Both the position numbers and the translations under genes were made by a program. Positions 25,729 to 34,372 of a stretch of 64,000 nt of DNA are shown one piece after another. The DNA lies in assembly GCA_963719875.1 (NCBI GenBank), contig CAVRDJ010000002.1, positions 3,162,001 through 3,226,000 on the forward strand, read 5' to 3'. How positions within the stretch are numbered: position 1 is the first letter of the stretch; each line of letters opens with the position of its first letter. Source of the stretch: Palsa-360 sp963719875. Lineage in GTDB: Bacteria > Acidobacteriota > Terriglobia > Acidiferrales > UBA7541. Under the pieces are notes generated by a model. It was not told the origin of the DNA and made no database searches. It saw only the letters and a program-made list of their open reading frames with translations.

Positions 25729-28700
25729 CTAAACGGACGTTTGGGCGAGAACGCCCTCTTCCTGGTAAAACGCCGAAGGCTTATTTTCGAGCAGAAGTTT
25801 GCGGAGGCGGGCGCGTTCGTCGAGATCCATGTCGGCAAATTCAAAGCCGAGGCCTTGTGCTCTCGCATCGCGCATCAAGACCTGCGCGCGAATCGGGCGC
25901 AGTCCCGAGCCAATTCTCATCGAAACGAGTGTGCCCGGCGGCAAATGCTTTTCGCCCACGGCGATTCCTCCGCTCAAGCTCAGCCCACGGATTTCCAACC
26001 GGTAGGAATCCTGACCCGCTGTCGCGATGGCCGTGATGGGTTGCGACAGGCGGACGCGAGGATAGCGCCGGCGGCGGAAATATTTTGCGTTGGGCAGCGG
26101 ATCGAGTGGCGCCAGAGCCAATTCGTTTGCGCTGAACCCGCTGCGCGGGACGAACTCCGTTGCCCAATCCGGATCGATCTTCGTCATGGACTGCACGGCT
26201 GCCAGGCGCAATTCACCCGCGTGCGTCCAGCGAAACATGTGGCGCGCTTCCGCAATGCCGCGCAATAGTTCCGTGGCCTCTCGCGCCTTCAGCCTTCCGA
26301 GCGCCTCCACCGCTTTCAACCGCACAAACGGCCCGGCCGAGCGGCTCGCGTCGCCTTCCGCCAAGCGCAATAAAGTAGGGATGCAGGCCGTGTCTTCACT
26401 CAATCCGATTTCATCGATGGCCAAGGGCAGCAAAACTGGATCGAGCAGGTGAAGCAGATTGGCCAGCAGACTTCCGCGCTCGGGTGCGCCGCCCATCGCC
26501 ACCAGGCGGACCGCGCGGTCTTGCGCTTGCCGCGGCCAATCAGCGAGGCGCTCGGGCAACCAGCGCTCGATTGCCGGCGGGTCGAGGCGGCTCAGCAAGC
26601 CCCCCGTTTCTGCGGCTTCGTTTGCGGAGCCGGAGCGAAGCGCGTCACGCAAGGAGGCCATCAATTCTTCTCCCACGGCGCGCGCCAAATCCACCAGGCG
26701 CTGCATCTCGGCGCGACTGGAGGTCCGGTTGAAACGCAGAATCAAATTTTCCGCCGCGCTGCGCGGCACCCGTTGCAATAAAATCTCCAAACCTCCGAGC
26801 TTGCGATCCCCGCGCAACACGTCCTCCAAAAATTCCGGCACGCGTTTTTCCAGCCCGATGCGGGGACGCAGGCTTTGGGCGAAGACTGGCCGCTGGTGCT
26901 CCACCGTATCCAGCGAATCGAGCGATTGCAGCAGCGCGGGGAAAAACCGCCGCGCGCCCGCTTCCTGCGCCAGGCGCACAAACGCGGCGCTGATGAGCCC
27001 TTGCAAATTGTCGTCGCGCTCGACGCTCAACTGCGCCCCTGCCACCTGGATTGCGGGCGCAAGAGGGCGGCCTCCGAGTGAGGCGTACACTTCGGCGAGA
27101 TCGGCGATGCCAATCGCCGAACGGCGTCGCGCTTCGAATTCCGGACTTTGCAGGCAAGCGGCGTAATTCTGCAGGATCGCCAGCACTGCCTTTTCATCGC
27201 CGCTCTTGAGAAGTTCCTCGACGTATTGCTTGAGGTTGCGCGCCGGAATGCACCATGCGTCCGGGGAAGTGAGCACGGCGCGCTTGCCCCGTTCCGGCAC
27301 GGCCGCCCAGAACTGCTGGTCCAGCAACTCCGCAGTCGATTCGACGATGACTCCCGCGTCCGCCAGTTTTTGCTCGTGCCCGCCCAGGATTTTTCGCAGT
27401 CCTTCGATTTCCTGAGACATCTTTTCGAACATCTGGCGCACGGCGTTGACCTTCACTTCGCCGCGCTGGTAGCGCTCCAGGGCAAACTTGATCGCGAGGT
27501 GTTCCGCCAGACGCAACAGCATCGGGTCTTTCGAATTCGCCGCAGGCGCCTTGGCCGCCACGGCTGCCAGGGCCTGGCGTAGCACCTCCTGCGATTGCTC
27601 CGGGAGCTTCGTCAATTCTTCCTGCAAGGGGCCGGGCTGCATGCTTCCGCCTTGGCCCGAGACGGTGTGTCCTAGACTCGTCAGAAGCTTCAGAATTCCA
27701 AGGATGTCTTCGTCTTTTGTGGTCCAACCCGAATTGCCGCTTCCCGTGTCACCCGGTCCCCGTGTACCACCTGCACCCACGCCGCCAGAGCCACCTGGGC
27801 CCAGGCCGCCGGGACCGCCTCTGCGCGGCCCTCCGCTCCCGGATGGGCCCCCTCCCGCTCCTCGCTGGACTACTCCGCCAGCGGGTTTTGCTCCAGAATA
27901 GGGGCTTTGGCCGCCGGGGGCTCCTCTTCCAGTCCCGCCGCCCGCTGCTGAAGTGCCTGTGCCGCTTCCTGTGCCGCTGCCCGTTGCACCTGTGCCCGTG
28001 CCACTTCCTGCGCCGCCGCCCGTTGCTCCAGCGCCCGGGCTGCCACCAGTGCCGCCGCCCGTTCCTGCTGTGCCCGAGCCACTACCAGTGCCGCTGCCCG
28101 CTGCGCCTGTGCCCGTACCACTTCCTGCGCCGCCGCTCGCTGTGGCAGCGCCTGCGCCGCTTCCTGTGCCAGCTAAATCTCCTGCGCCCGATCCTGTGCC
28201 CGCGTTGCCGCCTGTGCCGCCGGACCCTCCCGTCCCTGGACCATCTCCGCCAGAACCGCCGCCGGGACCATCTCCTGATTCGCCGCGTGATCCTTCGGCT
28301 GCGGCGATCAATTGCAGGAGTTTCTGCGGATCGCGGAGCCAGTCCTTCATCGAATCGGCGTCGGCACCCAATGTTTGCGCGGTAAGCAAACCGGCGGCCA
28401 GAGCGTCGCTCTTGGATGCATCTTCCGCGACGAAACGAATTTCGTTGATTCGAATGTTCGTGCCCGCCAGCGCTGTTTTCAGCTGCTCGGCCAAAACCGA
28501 GGGCTTCGTATTTTGCGTGGGGAAGGCGCGCACCAGCCGTTCGAAATCTTCTTTTGTGACGCGCGAGGTGAATTGGATGCTGGCGAGGCCGGCGGCCGAA
28601 AGCAATTGGGCAAAGCTGCGTTCGGCGGGAGTCGCTTCGATGGGCACGCCATCGAGCAGGAGTTGAGAGCCGGTGGCGCTCAGCAGCAGGCCGGATTCAT

Positions 28701-28869
28701 TAGTAACGGGAATCGCCGCGTGCAATTCATTCCAGGCGGTATTGAACTGCTCGGCCGTGCGCGCATGGTCAAAGCTGTAGAGCCGCGCATATTTGAGCAG
28801 AATGTTGAGGCTGCGGATAAATGCGCGCGCGGATGTCTGCGATGTTTGCTTGGTATTGGCTGGATCCAT
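25729..28869 (-). CDS. Large HEAT-repeat protein with Gly-rich linker and C-terminal PilZ domain
   Basis: A 1046-residue cytoplasmic protein. Layout seen: an alpha/beta N-terminal domain (about 1-185, FIRSLNILLKYARLYSFDH...); a Gly/Ser/Thr/Ala linker about 190-375 made of near-repeats such as GSGTGTGAAGSG; helical HEAT-like repeats about 400-925 (PTLLRLAEGD, RLKAVEALGRLKAREATELL); and a PilZ domain about 930-1040 with RRYPR (RxxxR) and GLSLSGG in place of (D/N)xSxxG. PilZ domains bind c-di-GMP, but the second motif has Gly where Asp/Asn is usual, so binding is uncertain. No signal peptide or membrane helix is seen. It is a candidate output of the c-di-GMP genes elsewhere in the window. Confidence 0.82.
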   Translation of the reverse strand: MDPANTKQTSQTSARAFIRSLNILLKYARLYSFDHARTAEQFNTAWNELHAAIPVTNESGLLLSATGSQLLLDGVPIEATPAERSFAQLLSAAGLASIQFTSRVTKEDFERLVRAFPTQNTKPSVLAEQLKTALAGTNIRINEIRFVAEDASKSDALAAGLLTAQTLGADADSMKDWLRDPQKLLQLIAAAEGSRGESGDGPGGGSGGDGPGTGGSGGTGGNAGTGSGAGDLAGTGSGAGAATASGGAGSGTGTGAAGSGTGSGSGTAGTGGGTGGSPGAGATGGGAGSGTGTGATGSGTGSGTGTSAAGGGTGRGAPGGQSPYSGAKPAGGVVQRGAGGGPSGSGGPRRGGPGGLGPGGSGGVGAGGTRGPGDTGSGNSGWTTKDEDILGILKLLTSLGHTVSGQGGSMQPGPLQEELTKLPEQSQEVLRQALAAVAAKAPAANSKDPMLLRLAEHLAIKFALERYQRGEVKVNAVRQMFEKMSQEIEGLRKILGGHEQKLADAGVIVESTAELLDQQFWAAVPERGKRAVLTSPDAWCIPARNLKQYVEELLKSGDEKAVLAILQNYAACLQSPEFEARRRSAIGIADLAEVYASLGGRPLAPAIQVAGAQLSVERDDNLQGLISAAFVRLAQEAGARRFFPALLQSLDSLDTVEHQRPVFAQSLRPRIGLEKRVPEFLEDVLRGDRKLGGLEILLQRVPRSAAENLILRFNRTSSRAEMQRLVDLARAVGEELMASLRDALRSGSANEAAETGGLLSRLDPPAIERWLPERLADWPRQAQDRAVRLVAMGGAPERGSLLANLLHLLDPVLLPLAIDEIGLSEDTACIPTLLRLAEGDASRSAGPFVRLKAVEALGRLKAREATELLRGIAEARHMFRWTHAGELRLAAVQSMTKIDPDWATEFVPRSGFSANELALAPLDPLPNAKYFRRRRYPRVRLSQPITAIATAGQDSYRLEIRGLSLSGGIAVGEKHLPPGTLVSMRIGSGLRPIRAQVLMRDARAQGLGFEFADMDLDERARLRKLLLENKPSAFYQEEGVLAQTSV

Positions 28870-29079
28870 CGCGTACTGGGCGCAGGCAGGATGCGCCCCT
28901 CCTCTCTTACCCTAGCGCGGGCTCGCGCAGGGAACAATGGCCTGCGGCTGTCTTGTGGCCAAAGTGGAACTGCCTGTCCTACAGGCCGGGTGCCAGTGGA
29001 CGTACGCACCTTTCTCGTTCAAAATGAACGGCTGTAGAATGCGCAGCCTTAAATTTTGTTAATCCAGGAGAAACTGACC

Positions 29080-29916
29080 ATGCCGCCTCCCCCCATGCCC
29101 CAGCCGCCCAAATTGCCCATTCAGGGTGTGAAAAATCTCGTCGCCGTCGCGAGCGGAAAGGGCGGCGTGGGAAAGACCACGGTTGCCGTCAACTTGTCCC
29201 TTGCGCTCAAGCGGTTGGGCGCGTCGGTCGGCTTGCTCGATGCGGATGTGTACGGCCCCAACGTGCCCATCATGCTGGGGACCGAAGAGCAACCGCAGGC
29301 GATCAGCGAACGGGAAATTCTTCCTGTCGAGGTGCAGGGGTTGAAGATGATTTCGATGGGCCTGCTCAATCCGGGTGACAAGCCCATGATCTGGCGCGGG
29401 CCGATGCTGCACAGCGTGATGCAGCAGTTCCTGCGCAGCGTCCTATGGGGCGAGCTGGACTATCTGATCATCGACCTTCCTCCCGGCACTGGGGACGTAC
29501 AGCTTTCTCTGATCCAGCTTGTGCCGGTGACGGGCGCGGTGCTGGTGACGACGCCTTCCACTGTTGCGCTGGCCGATGTCCGCAAGGCCATGGAAATGTT
29601 TCGCCAGGTCAACGTGGATATCCTCGGCGTGGTCGAGAACATGAGTTTTTTCAGTTGCCCGCATTGCCAGGGACGCATTGACGTCTTTGGTCATGGCGAA
29701 GGACGGCGCATCGCGGAAACCTACGGCGTGCCGCTGCTCGGCGAAATCGAAATCGATCCGCAAATCCGCATCGGTGGCGATACCGGGAAGCCGGTCGCGC
29801 TGCTCGGGCCGGACGCGCCTGGGGCGAAGAGTATCTATGCGATGGCGCGCGCTGTCGCCGGGCGTTTGGAGGCGAAACCGGCCGCGGCCCGCGGATCTGT
29901 CGTTGAAATTGATTGA
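29080..29916 (+). CDS. mrp: Mrp/NBP35-family iron-sulfur cluster carrier ATPase
   Basis: A 278-residue P-loop ATPase (ApbC/Mrp) that carries and transfers Fe-S clusters. Seen: deviant Walker A SGKGGVGKTTVAVNLS, DADVYGPNVPIMLG, LIIDLPPGTGDVQLSL, and the cluster-binding CPHC in SFFSCPHCQGR. It lacks the N-terminal DUF59/MIP18 domain found in many Mrp proteins and instead has a Pro-rich start. ATG 29080 is chosen because CCAGGAG lies 9 bp upstream; the upstream TTG is weaker. It is divergent from the PilZ gene. Confidence 0.93.
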   Translation: MPPPPMPQPPKLPIQGVKNLVAVASGKGGVGKTTVAVNLSLALKRLGASVGLLDADVYGPNVPIMLGTEEQPQAISEREILPVEVQGLKMISMGLLNPGDKPMIWRGPMLHSVMQQFLRSVLWGELDYLIIDLPPGTGDVQLSLIQLVPVTGAVLVTTPSTVALADVRKAMEMFRQVNVDILGVVENMSFFSCPHCQGRIDVFGHGEGRRIAETYGVPLLGEIEIDPQIRIGGDTGKPVALLGPDAPGAKSIYAMARAVAGRLEAKPAAARGSVVEID

Positions 29917-30050
29917 GTGTTTCCTGTCGTCGATTGGTGAGCTGAGTGACGATCTCAAGGTCAACTCATCCGGGATTTTCGAGGTGACTCATATTTGAGC
30001 AGATACCTCCTCGACGAAGGGCGCAGCCGCAGCGGCTCGCCTTCGGGAAC

Positions 30051-30209
30051 ATGCCCGTTCCTGGAACGAAAGCCGGGGCCGTCGTCTCGGTCGGGCTTGT
30101 TGTTGTTGCTTGGCTGGCAATTCCCCTGGCTCGGCCGTTCATTCTCGGCACCGCCGGTCTCGGCGCAGTCGTGGGCGTACTCCTGTATCGGCTGCACAAC
30201 CGCGAATAG
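30051..30209 (+). CDS. Possible small two-helix membrane protein
   Basis: A 52-residue frame from ATG 30051 to TAG 30207, with two hydrophobic stretches (GAVVSVGLVVVAWLAIPLA and FILGTAGLGAVVGVLLY) and a basic tail. Third codon positions are GC-rich, like real genes here. The ribosome site is weak and no family is recognised, so this is a tentative call. Confidence 0.35.
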   Translation: MPVPGTKAGAVVSVGLVVVAWLAIPLARPFILGTAGLGAVVGVLLYRLHNRE

Positions 30210-30292
30210 TGCGCCGAAAGATCGTTGCGTTTCTTGTCAGCCATGAACGCGTGTGTTAGCTTCACTTGTTTCAATTCCAACGAGGTGACGGC

Positions 30293-30802
30293 ATGATTCG
30301 CAGCCATCATGGGCGGACGCCGCAAATCGCGGCGTCGGCTTACATCGATCCTCAAGCGGTCGTCATCGGCGACGTTTCCATTGGCGAGCTCTCCAGCGTG
30401 TGGCCGTGCGTCGTGATTCGCGGCGATGTGAACTGGATCCGCATCGGTTCGCGTACCAATATTCAGGACGGCTCGATCCTGCACGTGTACAAGGACACGC
30501 ATCCGCTGCAATTGGCCGATGCGGTTACGGTCGGCCACGGCGCCATCCTGCACGGCTGCACGATCGAATCGCGCGTCCTGATCGGCATGGGCTCGATTCT
30601 CTTGAACGGCGCGCGCATCGGCGAAGGCTCGATTGTGGCGGCGGGCACGCTCGTTCCCGAGGGCACGGTGGTCCCGCCGGGCAGCTTGTTCATGGGACAT
30701 CCCGGAAAATTCCGCCGCGCGCTCACGCCCGAAGATCAGGCGAGCATCGAGGCGTACGCCGCGCGCTACGTCGAGTATTCGGAGACGTACAAGGCTCAGT
30801 AG
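30293..30802 (+). CDS. Gamma-class carbonic anhydrase-like hexapeptide protein (YrdA/CaiE family)
   Basis: A 169-residue left-handed beta-helix protein. The repeated hexapeptide pattern is clear (YIDPQAVVIGDVSIGELSSVWPCVVIRGDVN...), with family residues RGDVNWIRIG, NIQDGSILHV and VGHGAILHGCTI, the His residues being candidate zinc ligands. Members are trimers and some hydrate CO2; many YrdA-like ones have no proven activity. GAGGTG lies before ATG 30293. Its TAG stop lies inside one arm of a 23-bp inverted repeat. Confidence 0.9.
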   Translation: MIRSHHGRTPQIAASAYIDPQAVVIGDVSIGELSSVWPCVVIRGDVNWIRIGSRTNIQDGSILHVYKDTHPLQLADAVTVGHGAILHGCTIESRVLIGMGSILLNGARIGEGSIVAAGTLVPEGTVVPPGSLFMGHPGKFRRALTPEDQASIEAYAARYVEYSETYKAQ

Positions 30803-30873
30803 GACGGGCTTCAGCCTGTCTCTTCGTAATCGAGCAGCAACCCGAAACCCGACAGGCTGAAGCCCGTCCTACT
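30798..30873. repeat. Perfect 23-bp inverted repeat overlapping a stop codon
   Basis: Arms 30798-30820 and 30851-30873 are exact reverse complements (AGTAGGACGGGC...), with a 30-bp loop. The TAG stop of the carbonic anhydrase gene (30800-30802) is within the left arm. It could fold into a strong terminator-like stem, though there is no T-run. CACAGAGG-type and CACCAGTCAC-type repeats follow to 30975. Confidence 0.85.
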
Positions 30874-30878
30874 CGTTC

Positions 30879-30975
30879 AACACAGAGTTCGCCGGGGTCG
30901 GAGCACAGAGGGCACAGAGAAGAAAGATGAGAGTTCCGGAATCACCAGTCACCAGTCACGAGTCACCAGTCACAG
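30879..30975. repeat. ACACAGAGG-type and CACCAGTCAC-type short repeats
   Basis: Degenerate copies of CACAGAG (30881-30925) are followed by tandem CACCAGTCAC-like units (about 30936-30975) ending just before hisS. Both families recur elsewhere in the window (47697-47805; 14330-14556; 37050-37110). Confidence 0.65.
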
Positions 30976-30984
30976 GATTTCCCA

Positions 30985-32316
30985 TTGTCGGATAAAGTTA
31001 AATTCCAGGCTATCAAAGGTGTGCGCGATATTCTTCCGCCGGAGTCCGCGCTGTGGAACCGCGTCGAGCAGATCGCGTGCGAGGTCTTCGGCACGTTCGG
31101 ATTCACCGAAATTCGCTTGCCGATCTTTGAACAAACTGAGCTCTTCGCGCGATCCGTCGGTCAGGAAACGGACATCGTTTCGAAAGAAATGTACACATTT
31201 GGCGTTGGATTCGACCCCGATTCAAAGGAAGAAAGTTTGCCAGGGCGGACGATTAGCCTTCGTCCCGAAGCTACAGCTTCCGTCGTTCGCGCTTACATTG
31301 AACACGGGATGCAAACACTACCGGGCAACGTAAAGATGTTCTACCTGGGGCCGATGTTCCGACGGGAAAGGCCACAGAAGGGGCGCTACCGCCAGTTCTA
31401 TCAGATTGGCGCGGAAGTGCTGGGGTCTTCGGACGCGCCGGGGATCGACGCGGAAGTGATTGAGATGTTGATGAGGCTTTTCGAGCGGCTGAGACTCAAG
31501 GGCGCAGTTCTGCACCTGAATTCGATTGGTGATAAGAATTGTCGCCCCGTTTACGTCGAAAAATTACGCGCGGAATTACAAAAAGTGCGCGAACAACTTG
31601 GGCCGGACAGCCAACGGCGCATCGAGACGAATCCGCTGCGCGTCCTGGACTCGAAGCTTGAGAGCGAGCAGGGGATCATCGAGAAATTGCCGCGCATCGC
31701 GGAACATCTTTGCGGCGATTGCCGCGCGCATTACGACGAAGTGAAGCGCCAGCTTGGGATGCGCGGCATTGTGTACCAAGAAAATTGGCGGCTCGTGCGC
31801 GGCCTCGACTACTACATGCGCACAACCTTTGAAATCACGGCGCCGGGGCTCGGTTCGCAGAATGCGGTTTGCGGCGGCGGACGCTATGATGGTCTCGTGG
31901 AATTGTTGGGCGGTCCCGCCACGACAAAAGGAATCGGATTTGCCATCGGCACAGACCGGCTGGTGCTTTCGCTGCAGGAAGCGGGAGAGGGCGAGACGCC
32001 GGGCGGGCCTGCCGGTAAGGCAGTTGGACCTGACGTGTATCTCGCATGGTTTGGATCGCCGGCGCTGACTGCGGCGATTGGACTTGCGAGGCGGCTGCGC
32101 GATGAGGGTTTCGTCGTCGAGCTGCCGGCGGTTGAGATGAAATTTGGGAAATCGCTCGGCCTTGCGGATCGATTGAAAGCGCGCCACGCCGTGATCGTGG
32201 GCGATGACGAACTGGCGGCCGGAGTCGTCACGGTGAAGCGCCTCTCGGACGGCACGCAGCAGAAAATAAGCGAGCAGGAATTGTTTTCGTCTCTGCGCGC
32301 GGAGCGTGCCATTTGA
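30985..32316 (+). CDS. hisS: Histidyl-tRNA synthetase
   Basis: A 443-residue class II synthetase that charges tRNA-His. Seen: VRDILPPESALWN, motif 2 in MFRRERPQKGRYRQFYQIGAEVLG, the histidine A box LVRGLDYYMRTTFEI, GGGRYDGLVE, and motif 3 with GIGFAIGTDRLVL; the C-terminal anticodon-binding domain starts at about 340 (VYLAWFG). The start is TTG 30985, just after a repeat block; no ATG fits the conserved N-terminus. It heads a run of hisS-aspS-mutL-cmk on one strand, spaced by repeats. Confidence 0.96.
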   Translation: MSDKVKFQAIKGVRDILPPESALWNRVEQIACEVFGTFGFTEIRLPIFEQTELFARSVGQETDIVSKEMYTFGVGFDPDSKEESLPGRTISLRPEATASVVRAYIEHGMQTLPGNVKMFYLGPMFRRERPQKGRYRQFYQIGAEVLGSSDAPGIDAEVIEMLMRLFERLRLKGAVLHLNSIGDKNCRPVYVEKLRAELQKVREQLGPDSQRRIETNPLRVLDSKLESEQGIIEKLPRIAEHLCGDCRAHYDEVKRQLGMRGIVYQENWRLVRGLDYYMRTTFEITAPGLGSQNAVCGGGRYDGLVELLGGPATTKGIGFAIGTDRLVLSLQEAGEGETPGGPAGKAVGPDVYLAWFGSPALTAAIGLARRLRDEGFVVELPAVEMKFGKSLGLADRLKARHAVIVGDDELAAGVVTVKRLSDGTQQKISEQELFSSLRAERAI

Positions 32317-32336
32317 TATGTGCAATGAACAACCCC

Positions 32337-32431
32337 TTTGTCATTCCGAGCGAAGCGAGGAATCTCTCCGTGGTTTTTGATTCGCACCGAAAAGGCAGAG
32401 AGAGATTCCTCGCTTCGCTCGGAATGACAAA
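32337..32431. repeat. Dispersed hairpin repeat, copy 1 (TCATTCCGAGCGAAGCGAGG family)
   Basis: Arms of about 32 bp (32337-32368 and 32398-32431) are reverse complements and flank a 30-bp loop between hisS and aspS. A second copy lies at 54507-54595, inside a larger MITE-like unit. Confidence 0.85.
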
Positions 32432-32484
32432 ATGCCTTACTATCACGGGTAAATTGAATTAACGCGGAAGGGAAACAAGACTTC

Positions 32485-34278
32485 GTGCTTGATTCACTCG
32501 GAACATTGCAACGGACACATTATTGCGGGAATCTGCGCGCTGCGGATGCCGACAAAAATGTTGTCCTGATGGGCTGGGTCCACCGGCGGCGCGACCTGGG
32601 CAATCTTCTCTTTATTGATTTGCGCGACCGATCCGGGCTCGCGCAAATCGTTTTCAACAAGGAACTGCACGCCGCGGCGCATGGCCGCGCCGAGGAATTG
32701 CGCTCGGAATTTGTCGTCGCGGTTATCGGGCGCGTTGTGAAACGGCAGAAGATGAATCCCGATCTCACATCGGGCGAAGTGGAAATCATCGCCAGCGAAC
32801 TGCGCATCCTGAACACGGCGAAGACGCCGCCGTTCGTGGTCGAAGACGACCTGACCGCGAACGAAGAGACGCGCTTGCGTTACCGCTATCTCGATTTGCG
32901 GCGCACGAAGCCGCGAGAAAATATCGCGCTGCGCCACCGCGTGATCCTTGAAATTCGCAAGGCCATGGACGAGATGGGTTTTTATGAAATCGAAACGCCC
33001 ATGCTCACACGGTCGACGCCCGAGGGCGCGCGCGATTACCTCGTGCCGAGCCGCGTGCATCCGGGGCAATTTTACGCGCTTCCGCAATCGCCGCAGATTT
33101 TCAAGCAGATATTGATGATCAGCGGGATGGACCGCTACTTCCAGATCGTCAAATGTTTCCGCGACGAAGATTTACGGGCCGACCGCCAGCCGGAATTCAC
33201 GCAACTCGATCTGGAAATTTCGTTTCCCACGCAGGACACCGTTTTTGGCGTGATTGAAAACGTGATGGTGCGCGCCTGCGCCGTGGCCGGCATTACGGTG
33301 AAGGGCCCGTTCCGCCGCATGGAATACAAAGAGGCCATCCGCCGCTACGGTTCCGACAAGCCCGACTTGCGATTCGGAATGGAATTGCACGACGTGACCG
33401 AACATTTTGCCGCGGCGCGCGAAACGCTGCACATCGAAGGCAACGTGCAGGCCCTCGCTGCGCCAGGCGCAGCCACATTTTCGCGCAAACAGCTCGACGA
33501 AATCGCCGAGAAAGCGAAATCGCTTGGCGCGCGCGGCGTGTACACGTTGAAAGTTACGGCCGAGGGCGTGACTTCGCCGCTGGAAAAAAATCTTGGCGCG
33601 GAGACGCTGAAGAAAATCGCCGCCAGCGTGGAAGCCAAGCCGGGCGATCTCGTCGTCGCCGTCTCCGCGAAGGAGCAAATTCCTGGGACAGACGCCGCCG
33701 CGCTGATCGCCGGGCAATTGCGTTTGCTGCTCGCGGACCAGCTGAAATTAATTCCGAAAGACCGTTGGGGATTTTTGTGGATCACCGGCTTCGCGCTCTT
33801 CGAATGGAGCCCGACCGACAAATGCGTCGTCAGCGCGCAGCATCCCTTCACCGGGATTGTGGAGGAAGATATTTCGAAACTTGAAGACCCCTCCGACGAA
33901 GTGCGCCTGTCCATGCGTTCGAAGGGATACGACCTGGTGCTCAACGGCGTCGAGCTGGGCTCGGGCAGCATTCGAATTCACCAGCAGGAGCTGCAGGACC
34001 GCGTGTTCAAAGCGTTGGGCCTCAGCGAGGAACAGCGTAGGAATCGCTTCGGCTTCTTCCTCGATGCGCTGACGTACGGAACGCCTCCGCATGGCGGCAT
34101 CGCTTTGGGCCTGGACCGCGTCACGGCATTGCTCGCGGGCGAAAAGTCGATCCGCGAAGTGATCGCCTTCCCGAAGACGGCGAAGGCGCAGGATTTAATG
34201 GCCGACGCGCCGTCTCACGTCGACACGGACCAGCTCGATTTGCTCGGCATTCAGTTGAAGCCAGCCGAGGGGAAATAG
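32485..34278 (+). CDS. aspS: Aspartyl-tRNA synthetase
   Basis: A 597-residue bacterial-type AspRS with an N-terminal OB anticodon domain (VVLMGWVHRRRDLGNLLFIDLRDRSG), the class II core (YRYLDLRR; QSPQIFKQILMISGMDRYFQIVKCFRDEDLR), an inserted GAD domain about 290-420, and motif 3 GIALGLDRVTALLAG. The residue after RRRD is Leu rather than the His of some non-discriminating enzymes, hinting that it charges only tRNA-Asp. GTG 32485 is the start. A hairpin repeat separates it from mutL. Confidence 0.96.
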   Translation: MLDSLGTLQRTHYCGNLRAADADKNVVLMGWVHRRRDLGNLLFIDLRDRSGLAQIVFNKELHAAAHGRAEELRSEFVVAVIGRVVKRQKMNPDLTSGEVEIIASELRILNTAKTPPFVVEDDLTANEETRLRYRYLDLRRTKPRENIALRHRVILEIRKAMDEMGFYEIETPMLTRSTPEGARDYLVPSRVHPGQFYALPQSPQIFKQILMISGMDRYFQIVKCFRDEDLRADRQPEFTQLDLEISFPTQDTVFGVIENVMVRACAVAGITVKGPFRRMEYKEAIRRYGSDKPDLRFGMELHDVTEHFAAARETLHIEGNVQALAAPGAATFSRKQLDEIAEKAKSLGARGVYTLKVTAEGVTSPLEKNLGAETLKKIAASVEAKPGDLVVAVSAKEQIPGTDAAALIAGQLRLLLADQLKLIPKDRWGFLWITGFALFEWSPTDKCVVSAQHPFTGIVEEDISKLEDPSDEVRLSMRSKGYDLVLNGVELGSGSIRIHQQELQDRVFKALGLSEEQRRNRFGFFLDALTYGTPPHGGIALGLDRVTALLAGEKSIREVIAFPKTAKAQDLMADAPSHVDTDQLDLLGIQLKPAEGK

Positions 34279-34293
34279 TGGATCGCTTAGACC

Positions 34294-34360
34294 TGTAGCG
34301 CCCGCCTTCAGGCGGGCATCTACATGATTTTAAAATGCCAACCTGAAGGTTGGCGCTACA
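34294..34360. repeat. BIME-like inverted repeat (TGTAGCGCC ... GGCGCTACA), copy 2
   Basis: Outer arms TGTAGCGCC (34294) and GGCGCTACA (to 34360) are exact inverted repeats, and each half folds on itself (CCCGCC-TTCA-GGCGGG; CCAACC-TGAA-GGTTGG). It lies in the 94-bp gap between aspS and mutL and is related in design to 25580-25660. Confidence 0.8.
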
Positions 34361-34372
34361 ATTAGTCGACAC

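Noticed and set aside
27953..28666. Pro/Val/Leu-rich plus-strand frame resembling a structural protein
   Set aside because: It is the reverse reading of the Gly-rich linker of the PilZ gene.
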